Origin: Actinospica acidithermotolerans
Lineage (GTDB): Bacteria; Actinomycetota; Actinomycetes; Streptomycetales; Catenulisporaceae
NCBI RefSeq assembly: GCF_018139625.1
Contig: NZ_JAGSOH010000010.1
Coordinates: 36,601-100,600 of the forward strand
Length of the DNA: 64,000 nt
Direction of reading: 5' to 3'
Below the pieces are notes generated by a model. It was not told the DNA's origin. It saw only the letters and a program-made list of their open reading frames with translations, and did no database searches. Shown piece after piece: positions 9,722 through 18,908 of the stretch (its first letter is position 1; the number at the start of each line of letters is the position of its first letter). A program made the position numbers and the translations under genes.

Positions 9722-9752
9722 CGCTCCAGCATGCCGGACGAAACCCGGTTCG

Positions 9753-10982
9753 TCAGCTCACCGGGAAGACGATGGCCGTGGCGATTCCGGTGAGGCCCTC
9801 GGCGCGGCCGGTGAATCCGAGCCCGTCGGTGGTGGCGGCGCTGAGCCGGACGGGCGCGCCGACGGCCTCGGCGAGGACGGCCTCGGCCTCGGCGCGGCGG
9901 GGGCCGATCTTCGGGCGGACGCCGACGACCTGGACGGCCACGTTGCCGATGACGAATCCGGCGGCTCGCACGCGGCGGGCGGCCTCGGCGAGCAGGACGG
10001 TGCCCGCGGCGCCCTTCCACTCGGGCTCGGCGGTGCCGAAGTTGGAGCCCAGGTCGCCCAGGCCCGCGGCGGAGAACAGGGCGTTGCAGGCGGCGTGGCA
10101 GACGACGTCGGCGTCGGAGTGGCCGAGCAGGCCGTGCTGGCCCGGCCAGTCGAGACCGGCCAGCCGCAGCGGACGCGGTTCGACCTCGACGTCCTGCTCG
10201 GTGGCGAAGGCGTGCACGTCGACGCCGATGCCGACCAGCGGGACGACGGGGTTCATCTGCGGCTCCTCACGCCTGTTCAGCACGGCCTCGGCCAGCACCA
10301 GGTCGAACGGGGTGGTGACCTTGAAGGCCTCCACGTGCCCGGGGATCATGGTCACCGGCTCGCCGAGGCTCTCGACCAGACCCGCGTCGTCGGTGGCGTC
10401 GTGGCCGGCCGCGGCGTGCGCGCGGGTGAGCGTGTCGCGGCTGAAGCCCTGCGGGGTCTGCACGGCGCGCAGGCCGCTGCGGTCGACCGTCTGCCCTACG
10501 GCGGGGAACTCGGCGGGGTCCTCGCCCGGCACCGCGGACTTGATCGTGTCGGCGACCGGGAGCACCGGGATCACCGCGGGATGGCCGGACCGGACCGCAT
10601 CGACCACGGCCGCGACGGTGGCCGGCGGGGTCAGCGCGCGGGCGGCGTCGTGCACCAGGATCACGTCGTAGCCCTCGGCGGGCACGGCGGCCAGCGCGAG
10701 CGCGACGGACTGCTGGCGGGTGGGACCGCCGGGGACGATCGTCACCGGGCCGAGCCCGGCGAGCATCCGGCGCACCTCGGCGACGCCCTCCTCGGAGGGC
10801 GGGGCCGCGACGACGACGAGGTCCACCCGCCCGGACGCGAGCAGGCCGCGCACCGCGTGCAGCAGGATGGGCTCGCCGCCGATGGCGCGCAGCGCCTTGG
10901 GTGCTCCGGGGCCGAGCCGCTCGCCGCGCCCGGCCGCCGGAACGAGCGCGGCGGTGCGCGCGGGAGTGGACTCGGTCGCCAT
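9753..10982 (-). CDS. ispDF: Bifunctional IspD-IspF (MEP-pathway cytidylyltransferase and cyclodiphosphate synthase)
   Basis: This 409-residue fusion catalyses two non-consecutive steps of isoprenoid precursor synthesis. Residues 1-240 are IspD (2-C-methyl-D-erythritol 4-phosphate cytidylyltransferase): AAGRGERLG with Lys29, HDAAR, QTPQGF and KVTTPFDL. Residues 243-409 are IspF (2,4-cyclodiphosphate synthase): the metal ligands in GIGVDVHAF and GHSDADV, and the C-terminal [13 protein letters not shown]. The frame is continuous with no stop. Met243 (ATG at 10256) is preceded 6 nt upstream by GAGGAG, so separate IspF could also be made by internal initiation. IspE is not in the window. The gene follows carD by 68 nt. 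Confidence 0.93.
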   Translation of the reverse strand: MATESTPARTAALVPAAGRGERLGPGAPKALRAIGGEPILLHAVRGLLASGRVDLVVVAAPPSEEGVAEVRRMLAGLGPVTIVPGGPTRQQSVALALAAVPAEGYDVILVHDAARALTPPATVAAVVDAVRSGHPAVIPVLPVADTIKSAVPGEDPAEFPAVGQTVDRSGLRAVQTPQGFSRDTLTRAHAAAGHDATDDAGLVESLGEPVTMIPGHVEAFKVTTPFDLVLAEAVLNRREEPQMNPVVPLVGIGVDVHAFATEQDVEVEPRPLRLAGLDWPGQHGLLGHSDADVVCHAACNALFSAAGLGDLGSNFGTAEPEWKGAAGTVLLAEAARRVRAAGFVIGNVAVQVVGVRPKIGPRRAEAEAVLAEAVGAPVRLSAATTDGLGFTGRAEGLTGIATAIVFPVS

Positions 10983-11050
10983 GAGGGTCACTGTAACCGC
11001 TGTGAACCGCGGCGATCGATCAGAGCGTCGAACGCGATCGGAAAGGGGTC

Positions 11051-11557
11051 TTAAGCCTTGGTCGCGGGGTTGGCCTGGGAGGCCAGCACCTCGTCCAGGA
11101 TGTGCTCGGCCTTGTCCTCGTTGGTGCACTCGGCGAGCGCGAGCTCGCTCACCAGGATCTGGCGGGCCTTGCCGAGCATCCGCTTCTCGCCGGCGGACAG
11201 GCCGCGCTCGCGGTCGCGCCGCCACAGGTCGCGCACCACCTCGGCCACCTTGATCACATCGCCGGAGGCGAGCTTCTCCAGGTTGGCCTTGTAACGACGA
11301 GACCAGTTCGTCGGCTCCTCGGTGTACTCGGCGCGCAGCACCTCGAACACCCGGTCGAGCCCGTTCTGATCGACGACGTCGCGGACGCCGACATACTCGA
11401 CCTTGTCGGTGGGAACCATGAGCGTGAGATCGCCCTGGGCGACCTTCAGCCGGAGATAGGGCCTTTCCTCGCCCTTGACGATCCTGGTCTCGATCGCCTC
11501 GATGAGCGCGGCCCCGTGATGGGGATAGACGACGGTCTCGCCAACCTTGAACGTCAT
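11051..11557 (-). CDS. carD: CarD-type RNA polymerase-binding transcription regulator
   Basis: This 168-residue protein is a complete CarD. The N-terminal RNA-polymerase beta-binding Tudor-like domain is [20 protein letters not shown], and the C-terminal helical DNA-binding domain spans about residues 60-165 ([32 protein letters not shown]). CarD stabilises open promoter complexes at rRNA and many other actinobacterial promoters. The gene heads a carD-ispDF operon, an order conserved across Actinomycetota. Confidence 0.96.
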   Translation of the reverse strand: MTFKVGETVVYPHHGAALIEAIETRIVKGEERPYLRLKVAQGDLTLMVPTDKVEYVGVRDVVDQNGLDRVFEVLRAEYTEEPTNWSRRYKANLEKLASGDVIKVAEVVRDLWRRDRERGLSAGEKRMLGKARQILVSELALAECTNEDKAEHILDEVLASQANPATKA

Positions 11558-11585
11558 GTGATGCGTACCCCTTCCGTGGGTAACC

Positions 11586-11614
11586 AGGATAACACGGTTC
11601 AGGCTGATTCTGAA
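11586..11614 (-). promoter_or_regulatory. Probable carD promoter
   Basis: On the minus strand a -35 element TTCAGA (11614-11609), a 17-nt spacer and a -10 element TATCCT (11591-11586) end 28 nt before the carD ATG. The remaining 11615-11895 region has no gene I can support; it holds an isolated TTGACA at 11649. Confidence 0.5.
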
Positions 11615-11895
11615 GGGCGTTTGCCCAGGTCAGATAGGTGATGCCCACTTGACAAGCGTTCCGCGGCCGTACTCGCCCCTGGTCAGCGCGGCGTGGCGGG
11701 CGTTACAGCCTGCCCAAGAATCTTGCTCTCAACCGCCGCCCCGGCGTGAATTCGCCCGCGCAAGGCGTGCGCCCGCGCGGGTTTCACCGAACCCGGAGCG
11801 GCAACAACTCTGGGCAAGCGCGACTTGCGGGCGCACAATGACTCGTACCAGCGCAGCGTGGACTGGCGGCCTCTCGCAGGTGGGGTGATGGATCA

Positions 11896-12201
11896 GTGGA
11901 TTCGAGCAGCGACTATTCCTCTTCGTGGGACGCGGCCCATGAAGATCCCGAGGCGGCGATCGTCGGCCATTGGCCCGACGGCACCGCGATCACCGAGGCG
12001 CAGCTGCGCGCCCCGGCCGACCCGCGGGAGCTGACCTCGGACCGGCGGCGCGTCCAACGCGAGCAGCGCTGGGCCAGGCGCCGCTCCCGGATGACCCGCG
12101 GTCTGCGCTCGCTCGGCTCGCCGCGCGGCGTCATCGCCACGCTGCTCGCCGCGGCGCTGCTGGCGGCCTCGCTCGTCGGCGCCCTCGGCGCGGTCCGCTG
12201 A
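11896..12201 (+). CDS. Small single-span membrane protein, unknown function
   Basis: This 101-residue protein has an acidic Ser-rich N-terminus, an Arg-rich middle (RRRVQREQRWARRRSRMTR) and one C-terminal hydrophobic helix (IATLLAAALLAASLVGAL). That suggests a tail-anchored or single-span membrane protein with its basic region in the cytoplasm. The GTG start at 11896 is preceded by GGTGGGG. It lies divergent from carD and ends at a strong hairpin. I do not recognise the family. Confidence 0.55.
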   Translation: MDSSSDYSSSWDAAHEDPEAAIVGHWPDGTAITEAQLRAPADPRELTSDRRRVQREQRWARRRSRMTRGLRSLGSPRGVIATLLAAALLAASLVGALGAVR

Positions 12202-12260
12202 TCGGCGCGGTCCGCTGATCGGGCGACGCGCCGGGCGAACGGTGAGAACAAGGATGAACC

Positions 12261-12295
12261 GGGTGAGGCGGGGCGGCGGGCGCCGCCCCGCACCC
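12261..12295 (+). terminator. GC-rich hairpin terminator
   Basis: GCGGGGCGGCG (12268-12278) pairs with CGCCGCCCCGC (12281-12291), with GGGTG/CACCC at its base. The two-base loop must open to 4-6 nt in practice. It follows the small membrane-protein gene. Confidence 0.6.
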
Positions 12296-12409
12296 GTGTC
12301 CGGCGGCTAAACGGGTATCCCGGTGAGTCGCCGTCAACGGCGGTCAGTACGCTGTGGCTAAATGATTCCTGAGTAGCGACCACAGCCACCGCGAGGAGCC
12401 TGACCCACC

Positions 12410-13189
12410 GTGAGCAGCAACCCCACGACGTCCACCGGGCGGACCGGCCGCCGCATTCCGCTGGGTTCCCGCCGGGGCCGGACCGCGCTGGCCGGCTCCG
12501 TGCTCCTGGTCGCCCTGCCCCTGCTCGCCGCCTGCTCGAACGGCAACGGCGCCGAGGTCTACCAGATCAAGCCGGACGCCGGCCAGGCGAAGGTCGGCGA
12601 GACCTGGATCAGCAACGTGTGGGTCGTGTTCGACTCCTCCACCGGCAACGCCGAGGTGACCGGCCAGGTCGCCAACACCGACCCGGTCCCCTCGAACTCC
12701 ATCGAGCTGACCTCCGTCACGATCGGCGGCGCCGCCGCCACCATCGTGCCCCCCGCCGACACCAGCAAGCTGGCCCCCGGCGTGACCGCCAGCGCGAGCT
12801 CGGTGACCATCCCGGGCCTGAAGTCGGTGCAGTTCGGCCAGCCCGGCCAGCCGGAGATCGAGCTCGCCAACGCCAGCCTGACCACGGGTGCGAACACCCA
12901 GGTCGTCTACAACTTCTCGAACGGCCAGACCGCGACCGTCACCGCGATCGTCGAGCCGAACAGCGGGCTGTGGGCGACGTTCAACCCGAACGGCCCGAAC
13001 ACCGGCGCGTCCGCCACCGCCTCGGGCACCGCGACCTCCACCGCCACCGCCACGGCCTCCGGAACCGCCAGCGGCACCGCGACCGCCTCGGGCACCGCGG
13101 CGAAGGCCACCGGAACGGCGACCGCGACCGGCACGGCCACCGGAACGGCGACGGCGACCGCCACGGCCTCGGCCAGCGCGACGCACTGA
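12410..13189 (+). CDS. Secreted lipoprotein, PCuAC/DUF461-like, with Thr/Ala-rich tail
   Basis: This 259-residue protein has a twin-arginine-like basic start (GSRRGRTALAG), a hydrophobic stretch and a lipobox LLAAC, so it should be membrane-anchored outside the cell. The folded part (about residues 45-185) is a beta-rich domain with DTSKLAPGVTASASSV resembling the DUF461 lipoproteins that occupy this place beside phoP in Streptomyces (from memory). The last 60 residues are an almost pure Ala-Thr-Gly-Ser repeat (SGTATATGT), probably a disordered wall-spanning tail. The Met/His copper ligands of true PCuAC chaperones are not clear, so no copper role is claimed. Confidence 0.75.
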   Translation: MSSNPTTSTGRTGRRIPLGSRRGRTALAGSVLLVALPLLAACSNGNGAEVYQIKPDAGQAKVGETWISNVWVVFDSSTGNAEVTGQVANTDPVPSNSIELTSVTIGGAAATIVPPADTSKLAPGVTASASSVTIPGLKSVQFGQPGQPEIELANASLTTGANTQVVYNFSNGQTATVTAIVEPNSGLWATFNPNGPNTGASATASGTATSTATATASGTASGTATASGTAAKATGTATATGTATGTATATATASASATH

Positions 13190-13235
13190 CCTTTTCGGCC
13201 GTAGCGAGACGCACGCACTCTTTCGGCCCAAGCGA

Positions 13236-13279
13236 AACGGCCCCCGCTGCACCACGCGAGTGGTGCAGCGGGGGCCGTT
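13236..13279. terminator. Bidirectional terminator, 20-bp perfect stem
   Basis: Positions 13236-13255 (AACGGCCCCCGCTGCACCAC) pair perfectly with 13260-13279 around the loop GCGA. It separates the convergent lipoprotein gene and phoP. Confidence 0.9.
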
Positions 13280-13302
13280 CGCGCGAACGGGTGCGGGGAC
13301 GA

Positions 13303-13986
13303 TCAGGGCTCGAACTTGTAGCCGAGGCCGCGCACGGTCACCAGGTAGCGGGGCAGCGCCGGGTCCGGCTCGATCTTCGCGCGCAGCCGCTTGACGTGCA
13401 CGTCCAGCGTCTTGGTGTCGCCGACGTAGTCCGCGCCCCAGACGCGGTCTATCAGCTGCATCCGGGTGAGCACCCGGCCCGCGTTGCGCAGCAGCATCTC
13501 GAGCAGCTCGAACTCCTTGAGTGGCAGCTGCACGCCGTTGCCGCCGACGCTCACCGTGTGCCGCTCCACGTCCATCCGGACCGGGCCGGCCTCCAGCGCC
13601 GCGTCCTCGAGCTCCTCGGTCTGCCCGCCGTGCCGGCGCAGCACGGCGCGGATCCGGGCCACCAGCTCGCGCGAGGAGAAGGGCTTGGTGACGTAGTCGT
13701 CCGCGCCCAGCTCGAGCCCGACGACCTTGTCTATCTCCGAGTCCTTCGCGGTCAGCATGATCACCGGCACGCTGGACCGGGTGCGCAGCTGGCGGCAGAC
13801 CTCGGTGCCTGGCAGCCCGGGCAGCATCAGGTCGAGCAGCACCAGATCGGCGCCGTGCCGGTCGAACTCGTCCAGCGCCTCGGGTCCGGTGGCGGCCACG
13901 GCGACCTCGAAGCCCTCATTGCGCAGCATGTAGGAGAGCGGGTCGCTGAACGACTCCTCATCCTCGACTACCAGCACCCTGGTCAC
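13303..13986 (-). CDS. phoP: Phosphate response regulator PhoP (OmpR family)
   Basis: This 227-residue regulator has a receiver domain with acidic pocket EDEE (residues 8-11), phospho-acceptor Asp52 in LVLLDLMLPG and Lys in TKPFSSREL. The C-terminal winged-helix DNA-binding domain ends LDVHVKRLRAKIEPDPALPRYLVTVRGLGYKFEP. It is expected to bind 11-nt PHO-box repeats under phosphate limitation and to activate pst, pho and pit genes. The GTG start at 13986 overlaps the phoR stop by four bases. The longer frame upstream is only phoR read in another frame. Neighbours phoR and phoU fix the identity. Confidence 0.95.
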   Translation of the reverse strand: MTRVLVVEDEESFSDPLSYMLRNEGFEVAVAATGPEALDEFDRHGADLVLLDLMLPGLPGTEVCRQLRTRSSVPVIMLTAKDSEIDKVVGLELGADDYVTKPFSSRELVARIRAVLRRHGGQTEELEDAALEAGPVRMDVERHTVSVGGNGVQLPLKEFELLEMLLRNAGRVLTRMQLIDRVWGADYVGDTKTLDVHVKRLRAKIEPDPALPRYLVTVRGLGYKFEP

Positions 13987-15197
13987 GTCGTTCGACTCCC
14001 TGTCGTGATTGCCTGTTGAGCGGGGGTTGTTGGATGCAGCTCGGCCGCCGGGGCCTGGACGGCCACCGGCAACCGCAGGGTGAAGGTGGAGCCGGCACCC
14101 TCGACGCTCCACACCGACACGTCCCCGCCGTGGGTGGCGGCGATGTGCTTGACGATCGCGAGCCCGAGCCCGGTGCCGCCGGTGATCCGCGAGCGCGCCG
14201 GGTCCACCCGGTAGAAGCGCTCGAAGATCCGGTTCAGATCCTGGTCCGGGATGCCGACGCCCTGGTCGGTGACCGAGACCTCGGCGAGCTCGCCCTCCAC
14301 CCGCACCGAGACGACCACCTTGGTGCGGTCGGGCGAGTAGTTGACGGCGTTCTCGACCAGGTTGCCCACCGCGGTGGTGAGCTGTCCGCGGTCGCCGAGC
14401 ACGGCGACCCCGTCCGCGCCCGCCGCGACGATCTCGATGGACCGCGCCTCGGCCACCTCGGCCACCCGCTCGCGGGCGGCGGAGACGACCTCGCCGAGGT
14501 CCACCGGGACGGCCTTGGCCAGCGGGTCGTCGCCCTGGACCCTGGACAGGTCGATCAGGTCCTGGACCAGGTTGGTCAGCCGGTGCGACTCCTTCTGCAT
14601 CCGGCCGGCGAAGCGGCGCACCGCGTCCGGGTCGTCGCTCGCGCTGAGCACGGCCTCGGCCAGCAGCGCGAGCGCGCCGACCGGGGTCTTGAGCTCGTGG
14701 CTGACGTTGGCGACGAAGTCGCGGCGCACCGCGTCCACCCGGCGCGCCTCGGTCCGGTCCTCGACCAGCACCAGCACCAGCTGGGAGCCGAGCGGGGCGA
14801 CCCGGACGGAGACGGCGAGCGTGTCCTGGCCCAGCGGGCCGCGCGGCAGCTCCAGCTCGACCTGCCGGATCTCGCCGTCCCTGCGGACCTGGCGGGCGAT
14901 CCCGGTCAGCTCCTCGGGCACCAGCCGCTGGCCGCGGACCAGGCCCATGGCGTGCGCCGCCGGCGAGGCCTTGACCACGGCGTCGCTCGGATCGAGCAGC
15001 ACCGCGGAGGAGCGCAGCACCTGGAGGACCGCGGCGACCCCGGAGGGGACCAGCGGCTCCGGCGACGGGTCGGACTTGGCCCGGTCCCGCTCGCTCCAGC
15101 GGAAGGCGAGGCCGCCCGCGGCGCCCACGCCCAGCGCGACCAGCGCGGAGGCGGAGACGGCCGCGATGTGCAAGGCGGACGCGACGAATATTGGCAC
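13983..15197 (-). CDS. phoR: Phosphate sensor histidine kinase PhoR
   Basis: This 404-residue kinase has one N-terminal membrane helix (about residues 4-30) followed by FRWSERD, a PAS-like region, and the transmitter: His167 in FVANVSHELKTPVGAL, the N-box GNLVENAVNYSP, G1 VTDQGVGIP and G2 GTGLGLAIVKH. It phosphorylates PhoP and is kept off by PhoU and the Pst transporter when phosphate is plentiful. I chose the GTG at 15197 because what follows matches the single-helix start of actinobacterial PhoR; the open frame continues 18 codons upstream to a TTG. It is transcribed away from phoU across a PHO-box region. Confidence 0.93.
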   Translation of the reverse strand: MPIFVASALHIAAVSASALVALGVGAAGGLAFRWSERDRAKSDPSPEPLVPSGVAAVLQVLRSSAVLLDPSDAVVKASPAAHAMGLVRGQRLVPEELTGIARQVRRDGEIRQVELELPRGPLGQDTLAVSVRVAPLGSQLVLVLVEDRTEARRVDAVRRDFVANVSHELKTPVGALALLAEAVLSASDDPDAVRRFAGRMQKESHRLTNLVQDLIDLSRVQGDDPLAKAVPVDLGEVVSAARERVAEVAEARSIEIVAAGADGVAVLGDRGQLTTAVGNLVENAVNYSPDRTKVVVSVRVEGELAEVSVTDQGVGIPDQDLNRIFERFYRVDPARSRITGGTGLGLAIVKHIAATHGGDVSVWSVEGAGSTFTLRLPVAVQAPAAELHPTTPAQQAITTGSRTT

Positions 15198-15269
15198 ACG
15201 ATCAGAGTAAGCGGGCGAACCCGGCGTTTCGAAGGCCAGGTGTACGGGCAACCGCTAACGTCGCCGAGA

Positions 15270-15302
15270 ATTCACGTATGGGTCGCGTTTGATTCACCGA
15301 CC
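15270..15302 (+). promoter_or_regulatory. PHO box (three 11-nt PhoP direct repeats) in phoR-phoU intergenic region
   Basis: ATTCACGTATG (15270-15280), GGTCGCGTTTG (15281-15291) and ATTCACCGACC (15292-15302) are contiguous 11-nt units. They match the Streptomyces PHO-box pattern G(G/T)TCAYYY: TC is kept in all three and TTCAC in the outer two. The position suits control of both phoRP and phoU. Confidence 0.7.
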
Positions 15303-15374
15303 GCCATGGCCGCCGCACGAGTGAACCACGTACGGTATCGGAGAAATCAAACCACCCATGACCGGGAGTGCCCG

Positions 15375-16013
15375 ATGCGCGACCTGTACCACGAAGAGCT
15401 CGACTCGATCGGCGCGACCCTGATCGAGATGACAGGTCTGGTCGCCTCCGCGCTGAACCAGGCCACCGACGCCCTGCTGAACTCCGATCTGCAGCTCGCC
15501 GAGAAGGTCATCGCCGGTGACGAGGAGGTCGACGCGCTGCGCCGCGACCTGGACGCGAAGGCCCTGGACCTGCTGGCCCGCCAGCAGCCGGTCGCCGGCG
15601 ACCTGCGCACGATCGTCACCTCGCTGCGGATGAGCAGCGACCTCGAGCGCATGGGCGACCTCGCCAAGCACATCGGCAAGGTGGCGCGGCTGCGCTACCC
15701 CGACTCGGCCGTGCCGGCCGAGCTGCACGACTCCATCCGCGAGATGGGCCGCCTCGGCGTCGAGCTGGCGACCAAGGCCGGCGAGATCATCGACGGCCAG
15801 GACGTCGAGGCCGCGCGCGGTCTCGACGAGGAGGACAACGCGGTCGACGCGCTGCACCGCCAGCTGTTCGCGGAGCTGCTGCACGAGGGCAACGAATACC
15901 CGGTCGAGACCGCCATCGACGTCACGCTGGTCGGCCGCTACTACGAGCGCTTCGCGGACCACGCCGTCTCGGTCGCCCGCCGCCTGGTGTTCCTGGTGAC
16001 CGGCGAGAACTGA
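15375..16013 (+). CDS. phoU: Phosphate signalling complex protein PhoU
   Basis: This 212-residue all-helical protein contains two PhoU repeats (about residues 15-100 and 115-205), each with the acidic metal-binding pattern, for example LRMSSDLERMGDLAKHIGK and GRYYERFADHAVSVARR. It links Pst transporter state to PhoR and holds the kinase inactive under high phosphate. The start is the ATG at 15375 with GGGAG upstream, giving MRDLYHEELDSI, the standard PhoU opening. It is divergent from phoR and ends at a terminator shared with gpmA. Confidence 0.96.
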   Translation: MRDLYHEELDSIGATLIEMTGLVASALNQATDALLNSDLQLAEKVIAGDEEVDALRRDLDAKALDLLARQQPVAGDLRTIVTSLRMSSDLERMGDLAKHIGKVARLRYPDSAVPAELHDSIREMGRLGVELATKAGEIIDGQDVEAARGLDEEDNAVDALHRQLFAELLHEGNEYPVETAIDVTLVGRYYERFADHAVSVARRLVFLVTGEN

Positions 16014-16118
16014 TGCGCGCAGTCCGGGCGAGTTCCGGGCCGAAGTAATACGAATGCCCCGCCGGAGTGATTCCGGCCCGGCATTGCGCTGACGGCCCGG
16101 AGACGGCCAAGAACGGAA

Positions 16119-16164
16119 AAACGGCCCCTCCCCGGCGCCTCGAAGCGCGGGAAAGGGGCCGTTT
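16119..16164. terminator. Bidirectional hairpin between phoU and gpmA
   Basis: AAACGGCCCC (16119-16128) pairs with GGGGCCGTTT (16155-16164) around a 26-nt loop; the ends give A-rich and T-rich flanks on the two strands. Confidence 0.7.
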
Positions 16165-16176
16165 CGCGTTACCGGA

Positions 16177-16932
16177 TTACTTCTTGCCCTGGTTCTTGAC
16201 GGCCTCGATGGCCTCGGCGGCCGCGGCCGGGTCGAGGTACTCGCCGCCCTTGACGACAGGGCGCAGGTCGGCGTCGAGCTCGTAGTAGAGCGGGATTCCG
16301 GTCGGGATGTTCAGGCCGGCGATGGCCTCGTCGGAGATGCCGTCGAGGTGCTTGACCAGCGCGCGCAGCGAGTTGCCGTGCGCGGCGACCAGGACGGTGC
16401 GCCCGGCCCGCAGGTCCGGGACCAGCGCGTCGTACCAGTAGGGCAGCATCCGGTCCACGACGTCGGCCAGGCACTCGGTGCGCGGGCGCAGCTCGCTCGG
16501 CAGGATCGCGTAGCGCGGGTCGTTGAACTGCGAGTACTCGTCGTCCTCGGCGAGCACGGGCGGCGGGACGTCGTAGGAGCGGCGCCAGAGCATGAACTGC
16601 TCCTCGCCGAACTCGGCGAGCGTCTGGGCCTTGTCCTTGCCCTGCAGCGCGCCGTAGTGCCGCTCGTTCAGCCGCCACGAGCGGTGGGTCGGGATCCAGT
16701 GCCGGTCGATCTCGTTCAGCGCGAGCTGCGAGGTGCGGATGGCCCGGCGCAGCACCGAGGTGTGCAGCACGTCGGGCAGCAGGCCGCGCTCCGCCAGCAG
16801 CCTGCCGCCGCGGATCGCCTCCTCCTCGCCCTGGGCGGTGAGGTCCACGTCCACCCAGCCGGTGAACAGGTTCTTCGCGTTCCACGCGCTCTCGCCGTGG
16901 CGCAGCAGCACGAGGCGGTAGTTGTCAGCCAT
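16177..16932 (-). CDS. gpmA: 2,3-bisphosphoglycerate-dependent phosphoglycerate mutase
   Basis: This 251-residue glycolytic enzyme interconverts 3- and 2-phosphoglycerate. It shows the phospho-His motif [20 protein letters not shown], the substrate-loop [25 protein letters not shown], and the second catalytic His in [19 protein letters not shown]. Length and motifs are those of complete dPGM. It is the third gene of mshA-ybjN-gpmA, 27 nt after the preceding stop, an arrangement conserved in actinobacteria. Confidence 0.96.
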   Translation of the reverse strand: MADNYRLVLLRHGESAWNAKNLFTGWVDVDLTAQGEEEAIRGGRLLAERGLLPDVLHTSVLRRAIRTSQLALNEIDRHWIPTHRSWRLNERHYGALQGKDKAQTLAEFGEEQFMLWRRSYDVPPPVLAEDDEYSQFNDPRYAILPSELRPRTECLADVVDRMLPYWYDALVPDLRAGRTVLVAAHGNSLRALVKHLDGISDEAIAGLNIPTGIPLYYELDADLRPVVKGGEYLDPAAAAEAIEAVKNQGKK

Positions 16933-16959
16933 GCCCCGAGACTATCCGAGCGGCTCGGC

Positions 16960-17469
16960 TCAGTCGCCGGGTGTCTCGGGTCGTAGACGTTCGAAGGCGG
17001 CGAGGTTGAAGGTCGGCTCGCCGCGCTTGAGCCGCCACTCCCACTCCCGCCTGATCGAACTCGCGAACCCGAGCTCCAGCAGGGTGTTGAAGCTGCTGTC
17101 CGCGGCCTCGAGGACGGTGCCGAGCAGCCGGTCCACCTCGGTCGCGGTGACGGCGGCGAGCGGGAGCCTGCCGACGAGGTAGACGTCGCCGAGCCGGTCG
17201 ATGGCGAACGCGACCCCGGCCAGCTTCGCGTTGCGCTCCAGCAGCCAGCGGAAGACGCCCTCGTGGTTCTCGTCGGCGGAGCGGACCACGAAGGCGTTGA
17301 CCGAGAGGGTATGGTCGCCGAGCAGCAGCGAGCAGGCGGTCGAGAGCTTGCGGGTGCCGGGCAGCGAGACGACGTAGTGGCCGGGCGCCGGAGTCTCGAA
17401 CTCCGCCTCGGACTCGCGCAGCGCCTTCTCGATCTCGGACGCCGCGGCTTCGCGCACAGTCTGGCTCAC
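16960..17469 (-). CDS. YbjN-domain protein
   Basis: This 169-residue cytoplasmic protein has the YbjN fold, related to type III secretion chaperones: HYVVSLPGTRKLSTACSLLLGDHTLSVNAFVVR, then the HEGVFRWLLERNAKLAGVAFAID block and the EVDRLLGTVLEAADSSFNTLLELGF helix. YbjN proteins are thought to act as chaperones or regulators; a role in mycothiol or glycolysis is only suggested by its constant place between mshA and gpmA. The start is an ATG 9 nt after the mshA stop. Confidence 0.85.
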   Translation of the reverse strand: MSQTVREAAASEIEKALRESEAEFETPAPGHYVVSLPGTRKLSTACSLLLGDHTLSVNAFVVRSADENHEGVFRWLLERNAKLAGVAFAIDRLGDVYLVGRLPLAAVTATEVDRLLGTVLEAADSSFNTLLELGFASSIRREWEWRLKRGEPTFNLAAFERLRPETPGD

Positions 17470-17478
17470 GGTTCGAGC

Positions 17479-18756
17479 TTACGCGGCGCGGATCGCCGGG
17501 GCGTGCGGGCCGGTCAGGGCGCGGGCCTCGTCGTAGACCTCGAGGGTGCGGCGGGCGGTCTCGCCCCAGCCGAACTGGGCCGCGTGCAGGCGGGCCCGTT
17601 CGCCCATCCGGGCGCGGGCGGCGGGGTTCTCCAGCAGGCGCGCGCAGGCGGTGGCGTAGTCGGCCGGGTCGTGGCCGTTCACGAGCAGACCGGACTCGCC
17701 GTGCCGCACCGCGGTGCCGAGGCCGCCGACCGCGGCGGCGACGACCGGGGTGCCGCAGGCCTGCGCCTCGATCGCGACCAGCCCGAAGGACTCGTTGTAC
17801 GAGGGCACCACGACCACGTCGGCGGCGCGGAAGTAGTCCGCGAGCCGGTCCTGGTCCACCGGCGGCACGAAGCGCACGTGGCCGGCGACGCCGAGCCGCT
17901 TGGCCAGCCGGGTGAGGTGGTGCGGGGTGGCCTTGCCGCTGCCGCTCGGTCCGCCGACGATCGCCACCACGAGGTCCGCGTAGCGCGCCGGGTCGCGGCG
18001 CAGCAGCTCCGCCGCCGTGTGCAGGAGCACGTCCGGGGCCTTGAGCGGCTGGATGCGCCCGGCGAACAGCAGCAGCGGGGCGTCGGCCGGCAGGTCGAGG
18101 GCGGCGCGGGCCGCGCGCCGGTCGCCCGGCGCGAAGCGGTCCAGGCTCACGCCCGGGTGCACGACCGTCACCTGCTCGTCCGGCGCGTCGTAGAGCCGGA
18201 TCAGCTGCTCGGCCTCCTGCGCGGTGTTCGCGATCAGCCGGTCGGCCGCGCGCACCACCTGGTCCTCGCCGATCAGCCGGGCCGTCGGCTCCGGGGTGTC
18301 GCCCTCGGCCAGCGCGTCGTTCTTCACCTTCGCGAGCGTGTGCATCGAGTGCACCAGCGGCACGCCCCAGCGCTCCTTGGCCAGCCATCCGACCTGGCCG
18401 GAGAGCCAGTAGTGCGAGTGGATCAGGTCGTAGTAGCCGGGGTCGTGGAAGGCCTCGGTGCGCAGCACGCCGGAGGTGAAGGCGCACAGCTGTCCCGGCA
18501 GGTCCTCCTTGGACAGGCCCTCGTACGGACCCGCGGTGACGTGCTGCACCAGCACGCCGGGGGACAGCTCGACCTGTGGCGGCAGATAGCCGCCGGTGGC
18601 CCGGGTGAAGATCTCGACCTCGGTGCCCAGCGCGGCGAGCTGCTTGGACAGCTCGACGATGTAGACGTTCATGCCGCCGGCGTCGCCCGTCCCCGGCAGC
18701 TCGAGCGGGGACGTGTGCACGGAGAGCATGGCTATCCGCCGGGGCTTCACGATCAC
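17479..18756 (-). CDS. mshA: D-inositol-3-phosphate glycosyltransferase MshA (mycothiol biosynthesis)
   Basis: This 425-residue GT4 enzyme transfers GlcNAc from UDP-GlcNAc to 1L-myo-inositol 1-phosphate, the first step of mycothiol synthesis. It has the N-terminal [24 protein letters not shown] sugar-acceptor loop, the [10 protein letters not shown] nucleotide region, and the C-terminal EX7E motif [19 protein letters not shown]. Length is full. It is the first gene of the operon with ybjN and gpmA and is divergent from an SDR gene. mshD lies 13 kb away; mshB and mshC are not in the window. Confidence 0.95.
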   Translation of the reverse strand: MIVKPRRIAMLSVHTSPLELPGTGDAGGMNVYIVELSKQLAALGTEVEIFTRATGGYLPPQVELSPGVLVQHVTAGPYEGLSKEDLPGQLCAFTSGVLRTEAFHDPGYYDLIHSHYWLSGQVGWLAKERWGVPLVHSMHTLAKVKNDALAEGDTPEPTARLIGEDQVVRAADRLIANTAQEAEQLIRLYDAPDEQVTVVHPGVSLDRFAPGDRRAARAALDLPADAPLLLFAGRIQPLKAPDVLLHTAAELLRRDPARYADLVVAIVGGPSGSGKATPHHLTRLAKRLGVAGHVRFVPPVDQDRLADYFRAADVVVVPSYNESFGLVAIEAQACGTPVVAAAVGGLGTAVRHGESGLLVNGHDPADYATACARLLENPAARARMGERARLHAAQFGWGETARRTLEVYDEARALTGPHAPAIRAA

Positions 18757-18908
18757 TCACTCCTTGTGGGTTGCGCACTTCCGGGCAACCGCCAGAACCT
18801 CTCCCGCCCGATCCAGTATTCCCTAGGGCTCGTGCACCGGCCCCGCGCATCGGAGCGCGCGGGGGGCTCGCGGCGGATGGACGTTCGCCCGTTTGGGAGA
18901 ATGGCCGC

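Noticed and set aside
11649..11888. 79-codon ORF upstream of the small membrane protein
   Set aside because: Pro/Arg/Ser-rich, no ribosome site, and it overlaps the probable control region of carD.
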